From Chitinophaga pinensis (GTDB taxonomy: Bacteria > Bacteroidota > Bacteroidia > UKL13-3), in contig CALPIR020000013.1 of the NCBI GenBank assembly GCA_943323675.2, positions 1 to 20,559 of the forward strand: a DNA stretch of 20,559 nt, given 5' to 3'. Shown here piece by piece: positions 1 to 7,666 of the stretch. A program made the translations under genes and the position numbers. The first letter of the stretch is position 1; the number at the start of each line of letters is the position of its first letter. The notes under the pieces are model-generated. The model saw only the letters and a list, made by a program, of their open reading frames with translations. It had not been told where the DNA came from and made no database searches.

Positions 1-245
1 ACTGTAAATTCGTATGATTCACCAAGTGTTAATTCAGAAACTGTTGCAGATTCATTGAGATCAAAAAATATAGAATCGAGTTTGATAAACGATTCGTTCT
101 CATAGTAATCTTGATATACTTGATTGGTCAATAAAACTCCAATCTCTGAGTCATCGTAAACAATTTCAGGAGGTAATTGCCCAAATGATTTAACACAAGA
201 AAACAATGTAAAAATTAATGGTAAAACTTGTAAATATTTTTTCAT
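1..245 (-). CDS. Exported protein of unknown function, N-terminal part only
   Basis: An open frame starts at the ATG at 245-243 and continues off the left edge, giving 81 residues. It begins MKKYLQVLPLIFTLFSCVKSFGQ, written here only to mark the hydrophobic export signal: a Lys-Lys start and a hydrophobic core, then either a lipobox-like LFSC or a signal-peptidase-I site after FGQ. I cannot tell which is used. The rest is acidic (PPEIVYDDSE, FFDLNE) and matches no family I know. It is divergent from the small XRE regulator at 328, with 82 bases between the starts, so the regulator might act on it; that is inference from position alone. The stop lies outside the window, so size and fold are unknown. 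Confidence 0.7.
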   Translation of the reverse strand, partial: MKKYLQVLPLIFTLFSCVKSFGQLPPEIVYDDSEIGVLLTNQVYQDYYENESFIKLDSIFFDLNESATVSELTLGESYEFT

Positions 246-327
246 AGCATTAGGTTTGTTATGGAGGAACAAATAAAAAACACTTTATTGTTTCAACAAA
301 AAGGCCCTAACCTATAATCATTAAACT

Positions 328-582
328 ATGACATTACCTGCGAGAATTAAAGCCATTAGGCTATCAAGAAAACTATGTCAAACACATATGTGTGATATTC
401 TTGAAATAGAACAAGCCACATACAGTGGATTCGAAAAAGACGGAGTAAATCTGAAATTTAGTACTGTTGAGAAGATAGCAAAAGCATTTAATTGTTCAAT
501 ACCATTTCTCACGGATATTGATTCCAACATTTATGATGAGCAAGAATGGATGTTGTCTAAAATAAATGGTTCTGAAAAATAA
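328..582 (+). CDS. Small XRE-family helix-turn-helix regulator
   Basis: An 84-residue protein made almost entirely of a Cro/C1-type helix-turn-helix domain. Residues 5-60 follow the family pattern: RIKAIRLSRKL as the first helix, then CQTHMCDILEIEQATYSGFEKD as the turn and recognition-helix region (compare the usual TQ...LA..LGIS..TYS..E), then a scaffold helix STVEKIAKAFNCS and the closing I.FL. The final 20 residues are acidic and have no second domain, so it is a bare DNA-binding protein, probably a dimer. It lies divergent to the exported-protein gene ending at 245 and convergent with the heme operon ending at 650. No toxin or restriction gene lies beside it, so it does not look like an antitoxin or a restriction control protein. 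Its target is unknown. A run of eight T at 624-631 follows the gene but has no clear stem before it. Confidence 0.8.
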   Translation: MTLPARIKAIRLSRKLCQTHMCDILEIEQATYSGFEKDGVNLKFSTVEKIAKAFNCSIPFLTDIDSNIYDEQEWMLSKINGSEK

Positions 583-649
583 TTTTGTTATGGCAATCTA
601 CTTGTATAAAACAACCACAGACTTTTTTTTAAGTACATTTCAAAACAAT

Positions 650-1663
650 TTACTGCACCCTCACAATCTCGTAAGTAGGACTACCCTTGTTGCCGCGGGT
701 ATCGTAAAAATCAATAAAGCGTAGCTTAAATAATTTATCTGTGTTACCGTTTGTTTTTTCTTTAATAAAATAAGTAACATAATTCCTGGTGCGGTAAGTT
801 ACACCTGTACCACCAAACATAGGCACCTTCCAATCAAAACCTATTACATCGCGGTTGTTACTAAAATTTTGCAAGCTAAAATGTTGAGGACCGATTTCTT
901 CAAACGTAAATTTGCTTGCACTATCTAAAGCCACTTGTATATTTTTGGTGTTAATAAAAGTACCTACTACAGAGTATAAAAGAGGCGGATTAAATTCATA
1001 ATAAACAGAACGGTAATTCAAAAAACATAAATCCCAATCAGATTTTGGCGGCTCAAAATCTAACGTGCAACCACCATTAGCAAATGTGAAATAGGTAAGC
1101 AACTTACTGTGATTTTTGATGATGGTGTGGTTGGTTATTTGTTGTCCGTATCTGTTAGCTATTTGAATTAAAAAAGAATCGTTGTTACATAGCAAAAGTT
1201 TAAACTGAAAATAACGCTCGTTTGGCGAAACCAAAATACCCCTATCGATTAAATAAACACTATCATTACTTATGCCGTTGGTAAACCCATTTTTAAGCGC
1301 TAAAGAATCACTCATGCCATTAGCTGCATCCCAATTCCATTTGAGTAAATTGGGTTGAATGGCATTTACAAAATAGCCCTTACCAATTGTTGTTACCAAA
1401 ACCCCTGCTGAACCACCGTTTAGGTATATATTGTTTGATTGCGCGTCACAATCAAAAGATAAATCCCATGAGTTTACTTTTAAACTATTTACATAACCCG
1501 ATTCTAAATCAACATAAATTTGATTGCTGTAATCGCTGCCCATTTCGTAGCTGTATTTTTGCCCAATAGCTTTAGGCAAAACCACGGGCGTTTCGGGTTG
1601 CTCGCACGAAGCCAAAACAACCAATCCTATTAATGCAATAATTGTATGTAACCTAAATTTCAT
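650..1663 (-). CDS. HmuY-like lipoprotein, probable heme-binding partner of the adjacent receptor
   Basis: A 337-residue lipoprotein. The signal peptide ends in the lipobox LASC with Cys20, followed by EQPETP. The remainder resembles the HmuY family, heme-binding lipoproteins that pass heme to a TonB-dependent receptor. The closest resemblance is at the C-terminus (YFIKEKTNG, KLFKLRFIDFYD, SPTYEI), which matches the beta-strand end of HmuY. Two similar modules are visible, each starting with a Trp-Asp-Leu-x-Phe strand (W66DLSF and W210DLCF) and each followed by Gly/Tyr-rich strands, so the protein looks like a tandem duplication; the HmuY resemblance is clearest in the second. His178 and His185, or His261, could be heme ligands, but the ligand positions of HmuY cannot be aligned by eye. 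Its ATG overlaps the receptor stop by one base (TAATG), which indicates translational coupling. The family assignment is fairly sure; heme as ligand is inferred. Confidence 0.72.
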   Translation of the reverse strand: MKFRLHTIIALIGLVVLASCEQPETPVVLPKAIGQKYSYEMGSDYSNQIYVDLESGYVNSLKVNSWDLSFDCDAQSNNIYLNGGSAGVLVTTIGKGYFVNAIQPNLLKWNWDAANGMSDSLALKNGFTNGISNDSVYLIDRGILVSPNERYFQFKLLLCNNDSFLIQIANRYGQQITNHTIIKNHSKLLTYFTFANGGCTLDFEPPKSDWDLCFLNYRSVYYEFNPPLLYSVVGTFINTKNIQVALDSASKFTFEEIGPQHFSLQNFSNNRDVIGFDWKVPMFGGTGVTYRTRNYVTYFIKEKTNGNTDKLFKLRFIDFYDTRGNKGSPTYEIVRVQ

Positions 1664-3711
1664 TATTGCTTTATTTGGTTAATGGAGTATCTAATTGAAA
1701 AAAACAAGGTTCGGCCCATGGCTATCATAGCATTATTTGATGAACTTTGATGCACACCACCCACAATACTTGCACGAACATTTCTTACATCTAAAATATT
1801 TTTTACACCCAAAGTGGTGTTTAGTCTTTTCTTAAAAAATGGTTGCGATATGGTTGCGTCCAATACATTAAATGCGTTGATGTAACCCAACATTACTTCG
1901 TTGTTGGTGTAGTTATATTGATAAGCTTGAAGTTTACCATTGTACTTATAAAACAAGGCCAACGAAGTATTCTTTTTAGGATGAGTAGCAGTAAAATTAA
2001 CTCGCACTTCGTTACTGGTATAAAATTTATTATCTGTCGCATAACTGTTGTTTCTTCCTGTTGCGGCATATCCAGCTTGTATACCATAAACAGGTGTTTT
2101 ATACTCCATATTAAAGTTTATACCCCTACTGGTAAACTCACCCACATTAATATAGGTGGCTGCTATGGTTTGTGCATTTACCATGGCCAAATCAATCATG
2201 TTAGAAATGTGGTTGTAAAACAAACTGGGTTCAAACCTAAACATGTGTTTTTGTTTGGTAATTTCAAACGTGGTAAATAATTGTAAATTATCTCCTGTTT
2301 CAGCTTTTAAGTTTGGATTGCCCTGCACGTTATGGCTAGGGTCAACAAACTTTAAATACATTTCTTTTAATGAGGGTGCACGGAAACCTCTGGCATATGA
2401 TGCACGTAATTTAAGATAACTGGTAATTTCCCATTTTAGATTAATAGCTGGCACAAGAGGCGCATTAAACTTAGTATGATAAATGGCACGAATACCTGGA
2501 CGTAATGTTATTTTTTTTGTGGGTTTTAACTCGGTACTCGCAAAAATATTATAATCAGTAAACTGTTGCTCGCCATCTGCTATTTTTCCGCCTTCGGTAA
2601 ACTCGTGGTTTATTTCATAACCTATCTGGTAATTAACCTTTGCATCATTTTTGTTTTTAGATACAAACCCTCTGCTCATTAATAAATAAAAGTAATTGGT
2701 ATCGTTTAACTCTGCTGCTGTTGTTTGTTCTTCTTGCAAACTCACCAGATCTTTACGTAAGGTATTGCGCACACGTTTGTAATAATTACCCGAACCAATA
2801 ATGTTTACTGCAAAATTATTCTTTAATTTTTTATCCCAGAATACAGATGTAGTAGAACGTGTTGTGTAATAGTATTGATCAAGACCATAGGCATAAAATG
2901 GTGTAACTGTACCACTGTCAAGTGAAGTAACTTTTTCGGTAAACCAATTGTTTTGTATACGCCAATTGCCTGTTTTACCACTAAATGAAACTGTTACATC
3001 TGCAAAATATTGTTCACGTGGTTTCCATAACTTGAAACGAGTAATTTTTTCGTTTTCATTATATCCATCAAAAAAATTCCTTCCCCCATTTATTTGCCAC
3101 TGGGTTCTTTTAAAATCGAAGTTTAAACCTCCATCAATATTGTATTGACCAATACTTTCGTGATAGGTACCCAAGTTAAAACGCCTCGTTTTAGCTACCG
3201 ATTTTTTAGTGATGATATTAATAACACCGCCCAATGCATCACTTCCAAAATTCACACTCATTGGTCCTTCAACCAACTCAATACGCTCTACATTATTTAA
3301 GTTAATTTGAGTTAAATCAACATTGCCTCCCTCGCGACCAATAACAGGAACACCATCTATAAGTATTTTAATATTTTGACCAGTAACCCCTTGTAAGTTT
3401 ATGCTACTACCTAAAGAAGGATCTTGATTAATACGTATATTAATTTCATTTGCTAATACATCTTTAAGGTTTACTGCACCTTGCTGTTGTATGCGTTGTG
3501 CATCAATCACCTTTACTTTAAACACACTGTTTTTAAGGCTATTTTCTCCATACTGACCAGTAACTACGGCATCATTTAAGTGCTTAGTTTTTAAGGTATC
3601 TGTTGGTTGATTTTGTTGTGCATTAACAGATAGCACAAACAGTACAAGTGCTCCAATAGGAGCACTTGTACGTTGTAGTAAGAAGATAATGTGTTTAAAA
3701 AAGATGATCAC
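1663..3711 (-). CDS. TonB-dependent outer-membrane receptor, heme type (HmuR-like)
   Basis: A 682-residue outer-membrane receptor expected to import heme or a similar ligand using TonB energy. After a signal peptide ending near VNAQ, a TonB-box-like DAVVTGQ (residues 47-53) leads into a plug domain (about 60-172) with the typical VERIELVEGP and GSDALGGVINIITKK strings, then a beta-barrel to the C-terminus. FRAP (443-446), His460 and NPNL (465-468) reproduce the FRAP-His-NPxL arrangement reported for heme receptors such as HemR and HmuR. FRAP and NPxL alone occur in other TonB receptors, so ligand identity also rests on the HmuY-like neighbours. The start is GTG at 3711-3709. An in-frame stop lies 9 bases upstream, and no later start would keep the signal peptide. 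The gene is 5 nt after the T9SS-sorted protein gene and overlaps the lipoprotein gene by 1 nt. A perfect 13-bp inverted repeat lies within the signal-peptide codons. Confidence 0.88.
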   Translation of the reverse strand: MIIFFKHIIFLLQRTSAPIGALVLFVLSVNAQQNQPTDTLKTKHLNDAVVTGQYGENSLKNSVFKVKVIDAQRIQQQGAVNLKDVLANEINIRINQDPSLGSSINLQGVTGQNIKILIDGVPVIGREGGNVDLTQINLNNVERIELVEGPMSVNFGSDALGGVINIITKKSVAKTRRFNLGTYHESIGQYNIDGGLNFDFKRTQWQINGGRNFFDGYNENEKITRFKLWKPREQYFADVTVSFSGKTGNWRIQNNWFTEKVTSLDSGTVTPFYAYGLDQYYYTTRSTTSVFWDKKLKNNFAVNIIGSGNYYKRVRNTLRKDLVSLQEEQTTAAELNDTNYFYLLMSRGFVSKNKNDAKVNYQIGYEINHEFTEGGKIADGEQQFTDYNIFASTELKPTKKITLRPGIRAIYHTKFNAPLVPAINLKWEITSYLKLRASYARGFRAPSLKEMYLKFVDPSHNVQGNPNLKAETGDNLQLFTTFEITKQKHMFRFEPSLFYNHISNMIDLAMVNAQTIAATYINVGEFTSRGINFNMEYKTPVYGIQAGYAATGRNNSYATDNKFYTSNEVRVNFTATHPKKNTSLALFYKYNGKLQAYQYNYTNNEVMLGYINAFNVLDATISQPFFKKRLNTTLGVKNILDVRNVRASIVGGVHQSSSNNAMIAMGRTLFFSIRYSINQIKQ
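3642..3671. repeat. Perfect 13-bp inverted repeat with 4-nt loop inside the receptor coding region
   Basis: The arms GTACAAGTGCTCC (3642-3654) and GGAGCACTTGTAC (3659-3671) are exact reverse complements around a 4-base loop. In the minus-strand transcript this is a very stable hairpin spanning bases 41-70 of the receptor reading frame, coding for part of the signal-peptide core (TSAPIGALVL). No U-run follows, so it is not a simple terminator. A role in transcript stability, translation rate or protein binding is possible but not shown. Confidence 0.85.
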
Positions 3712-3716
3712 TTTTA

Positions 3717-5018
3717 TTATTCAACAACTAAGCGTGCGGCCTTGCTACCATCCACTTGAATAAAGTACAAACCTCTGTTTAAGCCTGTAATGTCAATAGC
3801 TGTAGTTCCTGTTGCAGTTTGACTTAAATGAGCTTTTCCTGTAATATCAAAAATAACAACCGAATGATTACCTGAGCCAACTTGAACATTTACAAAAGCG
3901 TTTGCGGGGTTAGGATAAACACTAACTGTTTGGTAATTTTTGGCCTCTAGTAAACCTACAAAATCTGTTTCAACACCTTTATAAAAACGTATTCTTCCAT
4001 TAGACGAACCATCAAATGATTTAAATACCATGCGGTATTGTTTGTTGTTAGCTAAACGAGCGAAGTATACGTTTGAATCGATAATACCAAATGTAGGTTG
4101 GCCTGGCCCTGGATTGATTTTCCAGTCGGTACCAATATTGGTTATTTTGTTATTGAAAATTGCAGTTGAAATTTTTGTGCTATCAACAGGCATACCTTTA
4201 ACACGAGCAGTTAATATGGCTGGGTTAGATAATGCGCCAGTATTTGTACTAAAAACAGTTTGTCCAAATTGGGTAGAAAATGCGCCATAACGTGTAAAGT
4301 ATAAATCCCATGGAGCACTTGGTTCACGATTAACAACTTGTTTGTTTACTACATCAAAATAAGCAAATAATTTACCGTTAAAACTCGCTTTGCTTATAGT
4401 ATACTGATTGCTATCCGACCCATTTAAATTAGCCATTTGAAATACCCATTGCGTATCAAAAGCCAATCTATCAATTTTAATTAATTTAAATGCAGAGTCG
4501 ATGGTGCGACCTTGAGCAGTTCTAGTTAAACGCAAAAGGTAAACATTACCCTTACTTAATACATCATGGCTTGTCATGTTGTAAGCACCCCAACCGAAAT
4601 CAAAAGGGTCATTCTTTACCAAATTAGCATTAAATGCACCTAAATCCCAGCTGCTATCGCTGTTGTGCATTAACTCCCAAGCACGTAAATTGGTGTCAAT
4701 TATTGTACTTCTGTATCCAGTAGTGTCAAATCCAACAAAGTTATATTGATTAGATTTATAGATTTGAACATTACGACCTTCATTTGCAATAATGGTGGTT
4801 GAACGCAATACATTAGTTGGTGGCGCTGCTGGACGAGTTGCAAAGGCTATGTGCCAATTAGCTCCAGGTTGGGTTCCAACTGTACCATTTTCAAAACTGT
4901 AATAAATATCATTCATATAACCTGTACCAAGACTAACGCTATCATTAGCAATTGGTTGAGCTAAAAGAGCCGTTGCAGAAGCAAACAAAAAAGCAATTTG
5001 TAAAACTATTTTTTTCAT
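3717..5018 (-). CDS. T9SS-sorted HmuY-like secreted protein, first gene of the heme-uptake-type operon
   Basis: A 433-residue exported protein. A Sec signal peptide ends near LLAQ (residue 21). Residues about 30-350 contain two HmuY-like modules, with strands GANWHIAFATRP (W55) and APWDLYFTRYG (W237), each followed by strands of the form NVYLLRL or NVYFARL. The layout parallels the lipoprotein two genes downstream. The last 70 residues are a type A T9SS sorting domain: VSVYPNPAN (366-374), VVIFDITGK (387-395), TGLNRGLYFIQV (411-422) and a final RLVVE. The protein should therefore cross the outer membrane by type IX secretion and be released or anchored at the surface, unlike HmuY, which is lipidated. 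I infer that it captures heme outside the cell and feeds the receptor encoded 5 nt downstream. The ATG at 5018 precedes a normal signal peptide, so the start is secure. Ligand identity is unproven. Confidence 0.8.
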   Translation of the reverse strand: MKKIVLQIAFLFASATALLAQPIANDSVSLGTGYMNDIYYSFENGTVGTQPGANWHIAFATRPAAPPTNVLRSTTIIANEGRNVQIYKSNQYNFVGFDTTGYRSTIIDTNLRAWELMHNSDSSWDLGAFNANLVKNDPFDFGWGAYNMTSHDVLSKGNVYLLRLTRTAQGRTIDSAFKLIKIDRLAFDTQWVFQMANLNGSDSNQYTISKASFNGKLFAYFDVVNKQVVNREPSAPWDLYFTRYGAFSTQFGQTVFSTNTGALSNPAILTARVKGMPVDSTKISTAIFNNKITNIGTDWKINPGPGQPTFGIIDSNVYFARLANNKQYRMVFKSFDGSSNGRIRFYKGVETDFVGLLEAKNYQTVSVYPNPANAFVNVQVGSGNHSVVIFDITGKAHLSQTATGTTAIDITGLNRGLYFIQVDGSKAARLVVE

Positions 5019-5097
5019 GTAAATGAGTTATTAATTTTGGCGCAATTTATAGCCACGCTGTTATGAAAAACAGTGATAAAAACCCTTTTACACACTT

Positions 5098-5136
5098 ATG
5101 ACAAAGAACTTGTTAAAGCATATTTTAATGACAAAG
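5098..5136. repeat. Pair of direct repeats ATGACAAAG, 30 bp apart, upstream of the heme operon
   Basis: The 9-mer ATGACAAAG occurs at 5098-5106 and again at 5128-5136, exactly 30 bp (about three helical turns) start to start. Both copies lie in the presumed leader of the minus-strand operon that starts at 5018. Spacing by whole helical turns is typical of operator sites, but an AT-rich 9-mer repeated once could also be chance. Confidence 0.4.
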
Positions 5137-5141
5137 TATAA

Positions 5142-5175
5142 GAAAAGTAATGTTTTGTGATCACACCATTTCAAA
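5142..5175 (-). promoter_or_regulatory. Candidate promoter of the heme-uptake-type operon, with a palindrome in the spacer
   Basis: On the minus strand, TTTG (5175-5172), a 22-base spacer and TACTTTTC (5149-5142) approximate the Bacteroidota promoter, with one mismatch in the TAnnTTTG element and a spacer at the long end. The transcript would start near 5135 and have a leader of about 115 nt. The perfect palindrome TGTGATCACA (5156-5165) sits between the two elements, where a repressor could block RNA polymerase. No better promoter was found in the 200-base divergent region. Confidence 0.3.
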
Positions 5176-5218
5176 TACAACGTATATCTTATATATTCGA
5201 AACCATATTTATTAAAGA

Positions 5219-7663
5219 ATGAATCAACAATCGTTACTTAAAAAGTTTTTACCACACCTTATTGCTGTGGCTGTAATTCTGGTGGTTATGCTAGCTTACT
5301 TTTCTCCATTAATGAGCGGCAAAGTGCTAAAACAGCATGATGTGATGCAATGGAAAGCTTCTTATGAAGAGATTGCAAAATTTGAAAAAGAAAGTGGCGA
5401 ACGCACTTTCTGGACCAATAGCATGTTTTCGGGAATGCCAACCTACCTCATTGGAGCAACTTACTATTACAATACATCAAACGATGTGTATCGCCTTGTA
5501 AATAAAGTAATGGGTAACCCTTTGGAAACTATTTTTTTATTATACATCTGCTTTTATATTTTATTAATAACATTCGAGGTAAGTCCTTGGTTTGCCATAG
5601 CCGGTGCACTGGCATTTACATTTAGCACATTTAACTTTATTAATATTGATGCAGGCCATGCAGGAAAAGGTAATGCCATTGCTTTAATGCCATTGGTTAT
5701 TGCAGGTATTAAAATTACACTAGGTAATAAAAAGTTGTTAGGTGCCGTATTAACTGGCATAGCCCTTTCATTACAACTGGCAGCAGGTCACTTACAAATT
5801 ACCTATTATTTAGTATTAATTGTAGTGGTTTGGATGATTACCGAGGCAATATTGGCATTAAAAAACAAAACCATACCGAACCTATTAAAGACAGGTGCGT
5901 TTTTAATTGTTGCAGCCATTTTAGGTGCTACTTCAAATATAACAAACCTCTTAGTTACTGAAGAATATGGCAAATACAGTATTCGTGGCACATCAGAATT
6001 AACTAAAACAACCCAAGGTACAAGTAATGAAAACAACCAATCAAGCGGATTGGATAAAGATTATGCTTTGCAATGGAGTAATGGTGTTTCGGAGCCATTT
6101 ACCTTATTGATACCTAACTTTTTTGGTGGCGGTAATGCTGGTGATGCACATACACACGGTATTATTGAAAAAGAATTTAAAGCTGCAGGATTACAACAGC
6201 CCAAACAGTTAGCAGAAGGTATACCTGCGTATTTTGGCGAACAGCCTTTTACAGCAGGACCAATATACTATGGCGCCATTATTTGCTTCTTGTTTGTGTT
6301 GGGATTATTTGTTGTAAAAGGAAGCGAAAAGTGGTGGATTCTAGTAATTTCAACTTTGGCTATATTTTTATCTATGGGTAAAAACTTTATGCCCTTAACA
6401 GATATCTTTTTCTACAATGTGCCTTTATACAATAAGTTTCGTTCGGTAACATTTATTTTATCTATTGCACAAACAACATTTCCATTACTAGCCTTATTAG
6501 CTATTCGCGATGTAATTAATGGCAGCCTCAAAAAGCCCGAACTTAAAAAAGCTTTATTATATAGTGGTGGAATTGTTGGTGGTTTATGTTTGATTTTTGC
6601 TGCCATGCCTGGTTTAGCATCTGTTGATGCAGAACCTATAGATGGTCAACTTAAACAATATGGTTATCCTATAGATGTTATTCATGCGGCACGCGAAAAG
6701 GTTCGTCAAATGGACGCTTTACGCAGTTTCATGTTTATTGCCCTCGCATTTGGTACCCTTTGGTTTTTTGTAACCGATAAAATTAAACAACAATATTTAG
6801 CCCTTATTTTAGGTGCATTAATTTTGGTTGATTTATGGGGCGTTGATAAACGTTACCTAAACGACAAAGATTATGAGAAACGCAAAAAGACGGATGCCGT
6901 TGTAGAAAAAACACAAGCCGATGAAATCATTCTTCAAGATAAAGATCCTCATTATCGTGTATACAACACTACACAACGATTAGATCAAGATGCATTGACA
7001 TCATACTACCACAAATCAATTGGCGGTTACCATGGAGCGAAAATGCGTAGATACCAAGAGTTAATTGAGTTTCAAATTGCACGTAACAACATGGAAATAT
7101 TTAACATGTTAAACGTAAAATACTTTATTGTTGGCGATAGCTTAAATAACCTATTCCCACAAATGAATCCTAGTGCAAATGGTAACGTTTGGTTTATTAA
7201 CAAGATGGTTTGGGTTGAAAATGCAGATGCTGAAATAGATTCGTTAACCACCTTTAACTCTAAACAAACCTGCTTCATCGATAAGCGTTTTAAGGAACAA
7301 TTAAGCACATTTAAAATACAACCTGATACTACTGCCACAATTAAACTTACCAAATATCAGCCTAATAAATTGGTGTATGAAAGCAATGCGTCAACTGCAC
7401 AATTAGCCGTGTTTAGCGAGATATATTATGATAAAGGTTGGAATGCATACATTGATGGGGATTTAGTACAACACTTCCGTTGTAATTATGTGTTACGTGG
7501 CATGCAAATACCAGCAGGAAAACACACCATTGAGTATCGTTTCGAGCCTCAATCGGTTGCTACAGGCGAGCGTATTACGTTGGTTTCAAGTATACTTCTT
7601 TATGGTGGAGCTTTAGCAGTTGCTATTGCTGCATTTTTAAGACGTAAAAAACAGCAAGCATAA
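5219..7663 (+). CDS. YfhO-family polytopic membrane protein (GT-C glycosyltransferase-like)
   Basis: An 814-residue integral membrane protein. One membrane segment follows a short basic N-terminus (residues 10-32). A first outside loop carries the family's conserved region, with the acidic Asp41 in KQHDVMQW and then FWTNSMFSGMPTY. Many hydrophobic helices follow to about residue 545, and then a soluble domain of about 230 residues, including YFIVGD and DKGWNAYIDG...VLRGMQIPAGKHTIEYRFEP. One last helix and a basic tail (RRKKQQA) end the protein. This is the architecture of YfhO proteins, which are GT-C-fold enzymes. The characterised Gram-positive relatives are tied to sugar modification of lipoteichoic acid, but the substrate in Bacteroidota is not known to me. 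The first-loop Asp is the position expected for a GT-C catalytic base; that is inference. The next gene starts 3 nt after the stop, so the two are surely co-transcribed. Confidence 0.85.
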   Translation: MNQQSLLKKFLPHLIAVAVILVVMLAYFSPLMSGKVLKQHDVMQWKASYEEIAKFEKESGERTFWTNSMFSGMPTYLIGATYYYNTSNDVYRLVNKVMGNPLETIFLLYICFYILLITFEVSPWFAIAGALAFTFSTFNFINIDAGHAGKGNAIALMPLVIAGIKITLGNKKLLGAVLTGIALSLQLAAGHLQITYYLVLIVVVWMITEAILALKNKTIPNLLKTGAFLIVAAILGATSNITNLLVTEEYGKYSIRGTSELTKTTQGTSNENNQSSGLDKDYALQWSNGVSEPFTLLIPNFFGGGNAGDAHTHGIIEKEFKAAGLQQPKQLAEGIPAYFGEQPFTAGPIYYGAIICFLFVLGLFVVKGSEKWWILVISTLAIFLSMGKNFMPLTDIFFYNVPLYNKFRSVTFILSIAQTTFPLLALLAIRDVINGSLKKPELKKALLYSGGIVGGLCLIFAAMPGLASVDAEPIDGQLKQYGYPIDVIHAAREKVRQMDALRSFMFIALAFGTLWFFVTDKIKQQYLALILGALILVDLWGVDKRYLNDKDYEKRKKTDAVVEKTQADEIILQDKDPHYRVYNTTQRLDQDALTSYYHKSIGGYHGAKMRRYQELIEFQIARNNMEIFNMLNVKYFIVGDSLNNLFPQMNPSANGNVWFINKMVWVENADAEIDSLTTFNSKQTCFIDKRFKEQLSTFKIQPDTTATIKLTKYQPNKLVYESNASTAQLAVFSEIYYDKGWNAYIDGDLVQHFRCNYVLRGMQIPAGKHTIEYRFEPQSVATGERITLVSSILLYGGALAVAIAAFLRRKKQQA

Positions 7664-7666
7664 ACG

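Noticed and set aside
328..582. Antitoxin or phage repressor
   Set aside because: The helix-turn-helix is clear, but no toxin, phage or restriction gene is adjacent within the window.
583..649. T8 tract at 624-631 as a terminator of the XRE gene
   Set aside because: No stem of useful length precedes it.
1387..2280. Open frames on the plus strand inside the receptor and lipoprotein genes
   Set aside because: They lie opposite well-supported coding frames, have no family resemblance and look like antisense shadows.
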